Source of the DNA: Polytrichum commune
Taxonomy: Eukaryota > Streptophyta > Polytrichopsida > Polytrichales > Polytrichaceae
Assembly: GCA_950295325.1 (NCBI GenBank)
Contig: OX485809.1
Location: forward strand, 24,490,001-24,554,000
Length of the DNA stretch: 64,000 nt
Direction: 5' to 3'
Shown here: piece by piece, positions 9,601-20,360 of the stretch
Layout: every line of letters starts with the position of its first letter
Numbering within the stretch: the stretch's first letter is position 1
Translations under genes and position numbers: made by a program
The notes under the pieces: generated by a model
Seen by the model: the letters and a program-made list of their open reading frames with translations, nothing else
What the model was told of the DNA's origin: nothing
Databases searched by the model: none

Positions 9601-11698
9601 TGGTTTCGGTGGAAGAAGAAAATCACCAGGAATGTAAGGAAGCTCTGTCTTGTAGTGGCCAGTTCTATAATAGGTGTCGATGAAGTTGACGCCGATGGCT
9701 GTGTGCTTGATCTTAACATACCCGGGCTGGGGACTCCCAATCTCCACATCCTCGTACTTTAGTTTCTGCTCCACCAATTCAACTCATAATTCATGTAACT
9801 CAAGTCATTGCATGTGTGTGAGATCCGTGAGTGCTTCCTAAGTCCCCAGGATCACTACACTACAAATATTATTTAGTGTGGCCAACACTATTCATCATCG
9901 ACCTACATTAATTGTCTTGCGATCACTGGGTGGCGACTAAGTTAGAGAGAGTGTCATATGACACTTGGTGCTGTTTGGCAAGTACCGAAGACCACTCTAA
10001 GGTATGCAGGTATTATTCGGAGACTTTTCTTAATCGGACACCTATATTTGATTGGTGTGAGGTTTGGTGACGATTAAAAACCAAACACCATAAGGACATA
10101 AGGACACATGATGTTAAAACAAGATTGGACTATGTCTTCAAATTTTGTTAACTTCGAATTTTGTTAACTACTCCACACTTAATTGTGAACACAATTGGAA
10201 GGACCACTGTATCCAGTAAAGAAATCAACAAACATGCAGATTTTAATAATCATAACTAAATCATGGGAGGTCCAATATTCAATCTCATTTTTGCTGATGC
10301 TTCATCGTAGATTTGCTAATGCAACACAAGTTTCATTGTGTGAACCTAATCAGTTGAAGTTGGAGAACATGAAATACGAACCAAATAACACCCACATATC
10401 TTGATTAACATGGGACACCGATTTTGATGCCACATTAAATCAGATGTTTAGTGTGAGCTACTTTTCTCTCTGCTGCTGCTGTGCAATTGACCAACTTCCT
10501 ACTGTTTTAGGGATACATAAATTGAGGCCATGGGCAGGAATATGGTGCCAATCTAAACTACACCCGTCTTCAAATGTACTCATACTAATTGCAGCTTCTA
10601 TTACCCACCGTGCCAAGAAACTCTTCCCATCAAAAGGCAAAACCTGCTCAAGTTTGGAATCACTCATCACGTGGCCCGCAATTCACTCATAACCTTTCTC
10701 AGTAACCCACAAATTCAAAAAACTTGAGGACCTCACAAAACTCAACCCTCGTCCAAAGCACAGCACTACGGCCAATGAGTTCGACCTCAAACCATTGTAG
10801 GAATAACAACCACATGGGGTTAGGTATGAGCTCTGTGAGTGCTTCCTAAATGCAAATGACCATCGTCCTACTTCGTTGCGGAATCAAATATTGACACCAT
10901 GGGCAGGAATGTAGTGCCAATTTAAATGTACCTATCTTCACTTATACCCATCCTAATTGCAACTACGATTGCCCTCCCCGTCCCAAGAAACTCTTCCCAT
11001 CAAAAGGTAAAACCTGCTCAAGTTTGGCATCACGCATCATGTGGCCTGCAATTCACTCACAACCTTTCTCACCCACCCACAACGCCAAAAACCTTGAGGA
11101 CCTCACAAGCCTTAACCCTCTTGCAAAAGCACAGCAATATAGCCATTGTTTTCGACCTCGATCCATTGTAGGAACAACAACCAAGATCGAGCATAATACC
11201 TATCAATCTGGTGTCAATTCAAATGTGGCCATCCTAATTACAGCTTAATCTATTACCCTCATCAGGCCAAGCAACTATACCCATCCATTGGCAAAATCTC
11301 CTCAAGTTTGACATTACACATCATGCGGCCTGTGGTGCACTCATAACCTTACAAGTCACCGACCCCATAATGTCAAAAAACTTGAAGACTTCACAAAACT
11401 TAACCCTCTTGCAAAGGACAACAATATGTATATATAGCTAGTGTGTCCGATCCGGATCCATAGTAGGAATAGAACACGATATGAGAGCATCATAATCCAA
11501 CTAAGTTACTTTAATTACCTCAACTCCTCCGGACTCGTAAACTTTGACAGCCTTCACCATGTTGGCGCGAATTACTCCTACACCCAATTGCAAGCTGCTC
11601 ACTCTCTTGTACCCTTTGCACGCTGCAAATCCTGTCAAATTCCTTGTGAAGAACCTGGAGCTTATCAAGCTTTGCATGTTGATGCCACTTGTGACCAT
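6697..11698 (-). CDS. NADPH:quinone oxidoreductase, zeta-crystallin type (six exons)
   Basis: Exons in order on the - strand: 11698-11510, 9765-9627, 9033-8953, 8844-8702, 8024-7767 and 7020-6697, all bounded by GT-AG, with matching phases and 377 residues in total. From MVKAVKVYESGG (11560) the core is 331 residues, normal for the family. The extra N-terminus from M at 11698 or 11677 is rich in S, R and F (SLISSRFFTRNLTG) and looks like an organelle presequence. Motifs: NFIDTYYRTG and YIPGVEGAGTVEEVGPGV in the GroES-like half, then HAAAGGVGSLLVQWA, the NADPH-binding loop of the Rossmann half. The enzyme reduces quinones with NADPH. Intron 1 (9766-11509) carries a family C element and a tandem repeat; intron 5 (7021-7766) carries an F3 fragment. 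Nothing suggests the gene is broken. Confidence 0.87.
7101..7352 (+). mobile_element. Internal fragment of a family F3 MITE in intron 5 of the quinone reductase gene
   Basis: It matches the middle of the complete element at 55712-56211 in the same orientation: GCTTGAGGG, CTACATGGCAT, TCTAACACAAAAC, GACACTTCAAAAT and GAAATAGCATTTGGTTGAG. Both terminal repeats are missing. Confidence 0.7.
8630..8725 (-). repeat. 24-bp tandem repeat, three copies, across the exon 4 / intron 4 boundary
   Basis: On the - strand the last codons of exon 4 (VLLYKTFK) are followed in the intron by two more near-copies, encoding VLFYKTFK and ALLYKTS in the same frame. The core is CTCTACAAAACTTTCAAG. Copy 1 ends in AAG before GTCTTG, which is the donor used; the second has AAA before GC and lacks GT. 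Reading through would add residues and reach a stop in the intron. Confidence 0.75.
10000..10401 (+). mobile_element. MITE family C, copy 1 (intron 1 of the quinone reductase gene)
   Basis: The left end AGGTATGCAGGTATTATTCG is an imperfect inverted copy of the right end (AAGATATGTGGGTGTTATTT when reversed). TA precedes the left end. The inner core (TCGGACACCTATATTTGATT, ACCAAACACCATAAGGAC, GATTGGACTATGTCTTCAAA) recurs at 29360-30148, 37450-38790, 52213-53035 and 58285-58756. It does not disturb the exons. Confidence 0.75.
10528..11475. repeat. Three-copy tandem repeat, unit 310-370 bp, in intron 1 of the quinone reductase gene
   Basis: Copies begin near 10528, 10898 and 11209. Shared blocks: CCATGGGCAGGAAT, CCAAGAAACTCTTCCCATCA, AAAACCTGCTCAAGTTTGG, AACTTGAGGACCTCACAA and CATTGTAGGAA. 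Copy 3 is the most diverged. The array fills most of the promoter-proximal half of the intron. Short reading frames inside it are shadows. Confidence 0.85.
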
Positions 11699-11848
11699 CG
11701 CCTCGACACAAGCTGCCTGTCCAGTGGGCGGAAAGTACAAGCGACAGTCGCGCGTATGGAGTTGAGATTAGTTATGGAAATCGACAGTGAAGATTAACCC
11801 CACAATCATGCAGACTAAATGAACTTTCTCCAATTTGTGCACACAGAA

Positions 11849-12225
11849 TTACACTAAATATGATCTTTATTGTCGCCAATTCTAATTCTCTTGCTCAATA
11901 CTAATTGTAACCGCGGTGTAGTGCCACCGACACTAAATGTTAAGTCAACACTATTTGTCATTCCTTGTAAATTTTTGGGGGGAGTACAGATTTACAGTGT
12001 TGCAATTAACGTCACTTACCAAGTGATTTTCATCCAGATTTCAATCATCCATGAAAATATTTCATCACAAGTTGGTAATAAGAGAAGGTAGCGTTTTGGC
12101 CAATGGATGAACTCATCCATCATCTATGACAGTATTTGTTCACTTATTCATACGAAGTGTCATTGGAAAAATTACCATAGTGACATAAAATAACCATATG
12201 ACACTAAATATCATATTTATTGTAC
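11849..12225 (+). mobile_element. MITE family B, copy 1 (CACTA-like ends)
   Basis: It begins ACACTAAATATGATCTTTAT and ends with the inverted form ACTAAATATCATATTTATTG. The interior (TAATTGTAACCGCGG, TGTCATTCCTTGTAAA, AATTAACGTCACTTACCAAG, TTGGCCAATGGATGA) matches 19799-20150 in reverse and 59486-59862 directly. It lies upstream of the quinone reductase gene. Confidence 0.75.
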
Positions 12226-12651
12226 TCTACCTAACTGAGGTAGAGGGTGCTTAAACCAACACTTTAAGCTATTGCACATACATATGGCAATGTGGTTGAT
12301 TATAAAAAATAAAAAATAAAAAATCATACTAGCCTTTGGGCTGAACACATGTATAAATAAGAAGTTATTTATTTTTATCCTCAATTGAATATTTGATGAA
12401 TATTCAAAGTCAGAACCACTAGCTTCCTTAAACCAATTCCTAGGTCCCATGTATGATGATCTTGCATATGATGAGGACCCCCACCTTCATTGCCCTAGAA
12501 CCAACACAACATAGTTGGGCACTAGACCCATGCTTGATCGAAGCCCAACTAGTAACGGTGCACAAAGCCACATGGCCACCTTCATGATCCCACCCAGTTC
12601 GCTTGCGAAATCGTCACCTTGCATCCCACTGACCCCTTTTATGCCTAAAAC

Positions 12652-12923
12652 CGACCCCCTTGGTGCTTTGTGGACATGTTTTTTTGGCTTTGTGGGTGGA
12701 ATGGCTAGAACCCCCCCCCCCCTCTCTGGATTGACCCCCTTGGTGTTTTGCAGACCTGTCTTCTTGGTTTTGTGGATGGAATGGCTAGAAACCCCATCCC
12801 TCTAGACCGACCCCCTTGGTGCTTTGTGGACCTGTCTTCTTGGTTTTGTGGATAGAATGGCTAGACCCCCCCCTTGGACCAACCCCCTTGGTGTTTTGTG
12901 CACATGTCTTCTTGGCTCTGTGG
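12652..12923. repeat. Tandem repeat, unit 75-81 bp, with C-runs
   Basis: Four units start near 12652, 12733, 12808 and 12883, each containing GACCCCCTTGGTG, TCTTCTTGGTTTTGTGG and GAATGGCTAGAACCCC. The end of the last unit (GTGGATAGAATGGCTAGAACC) is found at 13750-13770 instead, on the far side of the insertion at 12924-13745. Confidence 0.85.
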
Positions 12924-13745
12924 CACGGGGAGGTCACTCCCTCTTTAATTTATGCATACACGTGCGCTCATGACTTATTTATGGGGGGGGGCTATTTACC
13001 TTGCAAAACAGATTGTAAGGTATGGTATTTTTCAAAATAAAGGTAAATGCTTGTATTTTAATACACCCTATCAGTCATTATAAATTTTTGGTGGAATCAT
13101 TTAAGAATACCCTATTTTATTAATACTGCATTTTTTTTCCTTATATTCCAAGTAACCAATTTTTTTGACTTTACCCCAATTATTGTCCATTCTTTTTCTT
13201 AAACAACATTTTATTTCGTACATCTCATTTTTTTTGGGTTTTGTAAGCGACATTTTTTTTCATGAAGCACATTTCTCTTCTTACAATCATGAATTGTGGA
13301 GTTCAACTACAATGCTAAACTCACATGAACTAAATCAAAATAATAAACCTAAGGCAAAGGCATGCTATTGAAGCATTGTCTTAGACTGTGAAAGATTTCC
13401 CCTCCCGGAACATGGGTAGAGACCATTAACTCCACACTGGAAGCGTTGGTTTAGTAACGTTCAAGCAAGCCAGAGTGCGAAGTCATCCATCCAAGCATTT
13501 TCAAAAGAAATTTGCCTTTTTTCATCCACTAACACAAACCCTACCCTGGACCCGTTACCCCTAGTAATTATTTCCACGCTATTTTACATGTACTGACTAG
13601 ATAAAAGAGGCCATTATATGTGATGGTATTTTACATGTAAACATGTTTCATTATTTTAAAATCCCCTATATTATATGTACATTTTTTTGCAAAATTTAAC
13701 TATAATGAATATATTAGACCCTATTTCGCCAGTGACCTCCCCGTG
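12924..13745. mobile_element. Family E element 1 (G-rich ends, 8-bp target duplication), inserted in a tandem repeat
   Basis: The ends are the inverted pair CACGGGGAGGTCACT and AGTGACCTCCCCGTG. The flanks CTCTGTGG (left) and CTATGTGG (right) agree at 7 of 8 positions, and both belong to one interrupted unit of the neighbouring tandem repeat. Both ends match family E element 3: GGCTATTTACCTTGCA near the left, GAATATATTAGACCCTATTT near the right. An unrelated stretch (about 13050-13610) lies between. No transposase is visible. An 8-bp duplication fits hAT-like or similar superfamilies. Confidence 0.8.
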
Positions 13746-13976
13746 CTATGTGGATAGAATGGCTAGAACCCCTCCCCCCCCCCCGGTGTATAGAAATGTG
13801 CTAAAACTGTCACTCCATGAACCTGGACACCCCATGAACCTGGACACTCCTACACTATGGGGAACAATTCAAGCTAGTAGAGTGTTGGCAATTGGGAGGC
13901 ATTTATAGGTGTTGGTTTAGTACCCTCTATTTTACATTCATTACTTTTTTGAGATTCTTGTCGCTTTCTTGAGTCA

Positions 13977-14587
13977 GGTGCAAGCACGGTAAAGTGGACA
14001 ACTCCTAATCCATGCCTAGTGTTAAGTGAAAGTGATTCAATTTTATGTACTAACTTTTAATTTTGTGAAGAAATAAACCATAGACATTAAAAAACATCTT
14101 GATCTACAAAGCCAAGCAATTTATGATGACAAAAAGAATTCCAAGAAAAGTCTACCTATTTTAGAAGACGGTGCAAGTGGCGTGCAAGTAGGTGATATTG
14201 AATAAGCGACTGTCTAAAATTTGTTTAAAATTACATTAAATTACATTAAATTGATGGTTTTTTACAAAGTTTTGTGGTGATGCCCTCAAGTAGATAATGA
14301 ATTCAAGGAATATAAAAAAAATTCCAACTTCAAAATAGTTAAGGTCATGAAATCTACATCCAAAACCAGACTCAACCATTTGTTTTTGAGCATCACTTTT
14401 GATTCTAAGTATTGAAGATCTCAACTTGATATTCTACATTTGAGTATTTAACACAACAATAGAGGTCATCATTAAAAAAATTCCAATTTAAATAACTCTT
14501 TGCTACTACTTTTAGGCCTTTGACCAAAAAAATTATGGTTTTAGTATACTAGAGCATTTTTTTGGTCCACTTTACCATGCTTGCACC
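13977..14587. mobile_element. Element K, 611 bp, with 23-bp inverted ends
   Basis: The left end GGTGCAAGCACGGTAAAGTG is repeated inverted at the right end (CACTTTACCATGCTTGCACC), with a single mismatch in these 20 bases. The dinucleotide CA flanks both sides. The interior is AT-rich with no coding signal. Confidence 0.65.
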
Positions 14588-14589
14588 CA

Positions 14590-14896
14590 TTTAGCAAATC
14601 TAGTTTAAGGCTATAGCCACTTTCCTTATGATTTCCATAGCTCAAAGGAATATCTTACTCATTATCAAAGTCAAGACCAGAGCTTGTGCTCATTGAATGA
14701 TCATATAAGTCTCCACAATTATGTTGACTATTGAATCTAGAATAGTTATCATATTTTGAGGACGTAGTCCACACTCTTTTGAACACATGCCTTTTAACAT
14801 CCATTCTTGAAGCCACACCTAAGTACCTATATACTACTTCAAACATAGGTGTCCACTTTAGAGAACTAGTTGAATTAGGCACATCTATCTTATATG
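14590..14896. mobile_element. MITE family D, truncated copy
   Basis: The right end reads GCACATCTATCT followed by TA, the inverted form of AGATAGATGTGC. The interior (GCCACTTTCCTTATGATTTC, ATCATATAAGTCTCC, AGGTGTCCACTT) matches 39445-39840. The left end is lost, next to element K. Confidence 0.6.
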
Positions 14897-15681
14897 ATGT
14901 CGTTTGTAGAATGTACTTTCTGAATTTCCTCCCATCACACACGATTTTAGAATGCGTTAAAATATACATGGATTGTATTTGTGCCGGATTCAAAAGCTAC
15001 TCCATTTTTTTTTCTAAAATTTAGTAGGCCACAAAAAAAACCACATTTAAAGAGGAGGAGGGCTAGAATTGACATCTTTAGGCTTGGCTCCCTTAGTGGT
15101 ACAATTGGTTTGCTTAAATTCATTGACATCCACACATTTTAGCTTTGTTGTATGGTGTTTGTGTTTGCATTATATTTGTATTTAAAAAGATTAGGAATCT
15201 TACACATTTTGAGGTGAAAGCATTGAGTAGTCAAACTAAAAAGCATTCTTGAGTTCACCCAAATTATTGAGTGGGTCATAGAATTTAGAACAAAGAGATG
15301 TCCACGAAGCAAACATTCAAGATGGGTAGGTTCTTCTAATTTTTCATACTTACCTTGAGTAGTGTAGGATGCTAAGACCATGATTAGTATAACAAACAAG
15401 TGATCATCGTTGTTAAGGATTGTTATGAATTTGAAGCTTATAATCATGCATAAAACTATTATGAGTCGGCCACTCAGTAAGGCACCAACATGCAACTTTG
15501 TCATGTGAGGAATTTGTCTAGGTAAACTAGATGTTTTGACCTTATGTCATTTTTTGACCCTCAGACAACCTTATGTCACTGTAATGATAAAATCATGATT
15601 TCAATTACAACAAAGTAGATAAAGATGTTGAAGAAAACTATATACATAGACTTGGTTTTTGCACTACAATGTAGAAAACAC
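14897..15681. other. Intergenic, nothing recognised
   Basis: AT-rich, with short interrupted frames only. It may include the downstream end of the Tc1-like element whose transposase begins at 15682, but I could not fix its terminal repeat. Confidence 0.4.
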
Positions 15682-16668
15682 TTAAAAATCTGTCCATCGC
15701 CCTTTTGCAGCTAAAATAGTTGCAATTCGATAAGACATACTAGCATACAATTGTCTACACTCCTCTAGACTAATAGAGTCACAAACTTCTTGCACTCGAA
15801 CCCAAAATTGAAGAATACCATTGGAAGGACTACAGTATGAGTTCAATCACCGTTTCAATAAAGCCCATATGTGTTCAATAGGATTTAAGTCAGGGGATTG
15901 TGCAGGCCACTCTAAAACACAAAATGGTTGCTTCCCAAACCCATCTCGAACAATCTTGGTTGTATGCACGACATCATTGTCTTGTTGAAAAATGATTTCT
16001 CTAAGATTGAACCCAAATGCAAGCAATGTACTACACAAATCTTGCTTTAAAATTGCAATGTAGCCTCTAGCATTTAAGTGCCCTCGTATATTATGCAATG
16101 ACTTCAATCCTCTACAAGTCAAACAACCCCAAAGCATTATAGAGCTTCCACCATGCTTCACAATTTGGTTCACATCATGTATAGGGATGTTTTCTTTGTC
16201 CTCTATCCAACACCAAGTCCTCCCATCTGAATTGAAACGACATATTTTAGTTTTATCACTAAACACCACCCACTCCCAATCACTCACAGTCCAATCTTTG
16301 TGCATTTGAGCAAAGTGAAATTTGTCTTTGATGTTCTCCCGACTCAAAGTAGGTTTCTTAACCTTCATAAAAGAAGAAAATCCTTGTTCTCTCAATGCAT
16401 TCCTCAAGGTATTGTCGCACATATTTACGCCCATCTCTCTTCGAAGCACTTTTGATGCCTCTGTTGCAGTTTCTAAACCGCCAACAGTAACTAGCCATGA
16501 AGCATAACGCTTCTCCCACTCTGTTAGGACCTTAGGACGACCTCCTTTAGACAATGCTACACTCGCATAAAGCCTCTTTCTCACTTTATTAACTGTAGAT
16601 TGTGCCAAACCCACACTCTTATGCAATTGAGGCCGATAAGTTGAAGTTGTTTGTGATTTATAAATCTA
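15682..16668 (-). pseudogene. Tc1-type (DD34E) transposase, nearly intact
   Basis: On the - strand the frame is open from about 16668 to 15847, has one in-frame TGA there (WALLKR/stop/LNSYCSP), then continues to a TAA at 15682. Features in order: a helix-turn-helix region (STVNKVRKRL ... KGGRPKVLTEWEKR), the first catalytic aspartate in VVFSDKTK, KHGGSSIMLWGC, the second aspartate in IIFQQDND, and the glutamate in PAQSPDLNPIEHIW. Exactly 34 residues separate the last two, the DD34E signature of Tc1 elements. The first DNA-binding helices are missing: an upstream TAG lies close and there is no ATG, only TTG at 16626. Plant mariner-like elements are normally DD39D, so this copy looks closer to fungal or animal Tc1. 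Confidence 0.88.
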
Positions 16669-16779
16669 AACAACTAGGATGTTTTGGAAGATAACAACCT
16701 CATAAGTATGTTCGGTGGTATTAAAATAAAACAACTTTGATGAAAGGGGATATTTTTGAAGTTTGAATTTTGCAGCTCA

Positions 16780-17637
16780 ACAATCAGTTCAATGGCTAAA
16801 ATTGAAAGGTGATCATGATTCTGGATAATGCATCTTCATATATTGTTATCTCTACTAAAGTTGGTAAGTCTCATAAATTTTCAACCTTAGAATTGAGCAA
16901 CATGATTTTGGTGTTCTTACCTTCCAATGTTACAAGCGTAGTTTAACTTTTGGATCAAGGCATATTAAAATCTTTCAATATTTCATACAAGAATACACTT
17001 TTACAATGGGTTTTATTAGAGTATGATGATGCTAAATTGAAAGATTTAAGGAAGGTGGTGTCCAACATCAAACATGCTATCATGTAGAGTGTTGAAGTAT
17101 GGAATGAGTTAGATGCGCAGATAGTCAAAAATTGTTGGAGGATGACGCGTATATTACCTACAACATGAAATGTTGATTTTGCCTTAATTGATGAAAATAA
17201 TAAGGATATATGCAAAAAAAAAAAAAAAAAAACCAGATGAACTTTGTACTTTGAATTTAAAGTTTCAATTGGGTCATAATGAGATGTCAATTGAGACTTA
17301 CATTCAGGTGGAAGGTAAATAGATCATTGCGCTAGAATTAAGTACTGATGAGTTGGTGGATCCTACTTTGGAAACCAATTATGCACAAGACTTTGATCTT
17401 AATGTTGATCTAGAGTCAGTAGATATGGATGATGTTGATTCACCTACAGTAAAGCTTAGTAATGCTAAACGTCATGCATCATTGTTGTCTAGTTTCTTAC
17501 TAGAGAACTCTTTATATTTTGGTATTAATGAAATTATCAGTTTTCAAAAGTTAGTACGGAACTTAGATAAGATGGCAATTGCTAACTTGGGTAGGCAACA
17601 CCATAGATCTTTAGACTCCTATTTCAAGAGTTCTTGA
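16780..17637 (+). pseudogene. Decayed pogo/Tigger (CENP-B-like DDE) transposase, C-terminal half
   Basis: Pieces in several frames follow the order of the family. First VIMILDNASSY, with the catalytic D, then VFLPSNVTSVV/stop/LLDQGILKSF, matching the usual LPPNTTSLLQPLDQG region. Next comes VSNIKHAIM and VWNELDAQIVKNCWRMTRIL, the typical NCWR motif. Last is an open 94-codon tail (17353-17637) ending RQHHRSLDSYFKSS. Several stops, frameshifts and an 18-A run break the frame, so no full protein is possible. The upstream half is missing, and the Tc1-type pseudogene lies head-to-head next to it. Confidence 0.8.
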
Positions 17638-18359
17638 GAATAGTTGACTTTTTTTGGAGTTATAAGTTATTATTTTAGACCATCTATGTTGCTTAAACTC
17701 GTTGTATATATTTTAAGCTTATACTAATTATGTAATATATTTCCTCAATAATACGTCAATTTTACAGCATCTCTCATATTAATGAGAAGACAAAACCTCA
17801 ATAATAAGATTTTCTGTGTTTTCCAAACATATCATACTAAAGAGGGAGATAAATATATGTGGAGATAAATATTAAAGTCTATTTTTCTAGAAAAATATAT
17901 TTGTAGCAATCCAAATTTTTTTTTGTCTAAGAGTTATAAGCATTTTTGAGTCCATATTTTGGTACATATTTGTGGATATTCAAGATTTTTTGTAGTCCAA
18001 GTAATTTTTATCTCATTCTGAAATTTGCCACAAAGTTATAGATGTTTTTGTGAGGTGGCTTGAAATTCTTTTGTTCCTTTTTTTTAATATGTTTTATTAT
18101 TTTATAGATGATTATATTGAATTAAAAGCTCAAATGGGGAGTATTTTAGTGTTTAAAATACATTAGAGGGGTCTAAGTTGTTTACTTCACAACAATTAAA
18201 TTCAAAGTGGGCTTTAGATGCTTAATAGGACTAACTAGATCTATTTCACTCATAGAAGACTTTTGAATCTTAATCTAATTATTTGTGACTCAAGAATGAT
18301 TGAAACTCTACCTTTGGCTTGGACACCAAGGGGCATTTAGTTTACCTCACATAAGGAAT
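17638..18359. other. AT-rich DNA downstream of the pogo relic
   Basis: No gene seen. CCTCAATAATA occurs twice (17744 and 17797) and could be part of the old element's sub-terminal repeats, but the end could not be placed. Confidence 0.35.
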
Positions 18360-18490
18360 GACAAATAATGTTAGGTATACATTTAGTGTTGGTGACACTA
18401 CACATGCAATTTACAAATAGTGCTAATAAGCAAGATAATGAGATTTAGTGACACTATATGCAATACTATGTAAAGCCTTACTCTTGAAAA
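18360..18490. mobile_element. Fragment of a family B MITE
   Basis: ACATTTAGTGTTGGTGACAC, CAATTTACAAATAGTGCT and AGATTTAGTGACACTA match one third of the 19799-20150 copy in the same orientation. The other parts are absent. Confidence 0.55.
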
Positions 18491-19798
18491 TCAAATTTGA
18501 TCTATTGATGCCTAGTGATACTTCATAGAAGTTGAGCTTTAAGTAAAAAGCTAAACATGCATATTTAGTTACTTATTTTATTTGGATACCTATATTTGAG
18601 TGGTAAGGTATGGTTCTAAGAACGTACCAAAAAAAAAAAAAAAAAGTGTTTGAAAGAGATTAGTCTACATATGTAAAAAAATTCAACCAGTCCAAGTTCA
18701 ATCGTCAACATAATTGGGAGAACCTACATGGTTGTTTTTATGGCTCTAACGTTTTCAAATCTCAAATACCATAGCATCAACACATGAGATTATAAAAGAT
18801 TGTTGCTATGATCTCGTATCACATTCCTGGATCCTAGGTAAATCATAACCCTCAAAGCCAAGTTGAGAATTATCTCAAACAACAAAAACTAACCATTTAA
18901 GACACATTGACCTTTCCTTAGGGTCATATGCAACCTTTTTTTGTGGATAAATACAACTAGAAAAAACTCATTTTTTGTTTTACCAAATTCGTATCAAATA
19001 CAAACAATCATGTGTTTTGACTATTTTTCATCCATTTTTTATTTGCATATGTTTAGGACGATCTCGTCCGGAATATGGATGAAATTGTTACACTCTTTAT
19101 TGGCTGTGTGGTAGTACTGGTAGAAACTATGTGATCATTTTTGGCCATGGACAATGGTGCTAGAGGATGAACATAGTGGATGGATGAGAAAAATACCATC
19201 AGATGAAAATTTTGTTGAGTTGTCATTGTGTTTTTATTTATTTATGCTCATAAGTTTGTCCTTGAATGATTTATTTTTGTGGATGAATGTCTTGTGGGAG
19301 TCATCAAGAGTGAAGGCACAAACCTTCATCTTTGTGTTAAATGATACATGGATTCCATGTGCATGAAACACAGTCAACTTTGGCTAACTGCACTTATTGT
19401 CCCAATTAGTGTGTGAGACTATTCACTAAGCAAAGTCAACTATGTTATATAATGTATGAACAACCTATTGAACTTTTGTTAATAAAAATTGAACTTCCAA
19501 GTAGAACGTTATTGCATTGTGTAACTATGAATAAAACACGCAGTTATTGGGATAATCGGTTTAGAGATCCATATTAAAAACTAGATAAAGCTATCTACAA
19601 TCCAAGTCAACTCCCACTTTAAAGATAAGACATGAGAAGACTATGGACGAGGAAAGTCAAGAATTATATCATAAATTTATCCATTGGGCAAAGCCTCATC
19701 GGTGCCACATGGTCAAAAAATAAACAAGGGAATGTGGCTTTGCCACAAGAGGCTTCGTCCTAAAAGGACATTTTTAAAGTAATTATTTCTATTTATTG
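18491..19798. other. Intergenic with scattered MITE fragments
   Basis: At 18580-18730 part of a family C/D core is visible (ACCTATATTTGAGTGGTA, GTTTGAAAGAGATTAG). At 19380-19530 there is a weak family A-like stretch (CCCAATTAGTGTGTGAG ... AAAAATTGAACTTCC). No gene is supported. Confidence 0.5.
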
Positions 19799-20150
19799 CA
19801 CAAAATATGATATTTAGTGTCATATGGTATTTAATGTCACTATTGTAACTTTTGGATGACAGTTCTTATCAATAAGTGAACAGGTACTGTCGTGGATGAT
19901 GGATGACTTCATCCATTGGCCAAAACCCTGCCTTCTCTTGTCAGCAACTTGTGATGAAATATTGTCATGGATGATTGAAACTTGGATGAAAAATCACTTG
20001 GTAAGTGATAGTAATTGCAACACTGTAAATCTACAATCCCAAAATGTTTTTACAAGGAATGACATTTAGTGTTGGTGATACTATACCGCGGTTTACAATT
20101 AGTATTGAGCAAGACAATTAGAATTGGTGATACTAAATATCATATTTAGT
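19799..20150 (-). mobile_element. MITE family B, copy 2
   Basis: Reverse-oriented relative to 11849-12225. The ends are AAAATATGATATTTAGTGTC and ACTAAATATCATATTTAGTG. Shared interior blocks: TGGATGACTTCATCCATTGG, AACTTGTGATGAAATATT, TACAAGGAATGACATTTAGT and TACCGCGGTTTACAATTAGT. Confidence 0.8.
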
Positions 20151-20183
20151 GAAGCTCTTTTCATAATAAATTAAAGATTTCAT

Positions 20184-20360
20184 TGAAGTTCCACCATAAC
20201 ATTACTCAAGCACTTAGTGCTCATTCAATGGGCCCTTGAAATATAACAGTCGGATGTTAGGAAACTTATGCAGGACGACTCAAATTTTAATTGAGCTCCC
20301 AACATCCGATTGTTATATTTCGAGGACTCACATTGCTGAATAATGTTATGACTGAGCTTC
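20184..20360. mobile_element. Foldback MITE family J, copy 1
   Basis: A 177-bp inverted repeat: TGAAGTTCCACCATAACATT at the left pairs with AATGTTATGACTGAGCTTCA at the right, and GAAATATAACAGTCGGATGT pairs with ACATCCGATTGTTATATTTC further in. The CATAACATTA end is shared with the hairpin at 46328-46477. Confidence 0.75.

Noticed and set aside
14655-14993. 112-codon frame on the - strand
   Set aside because: Most of it lies inside a family D MITE and it has no protein similarity.
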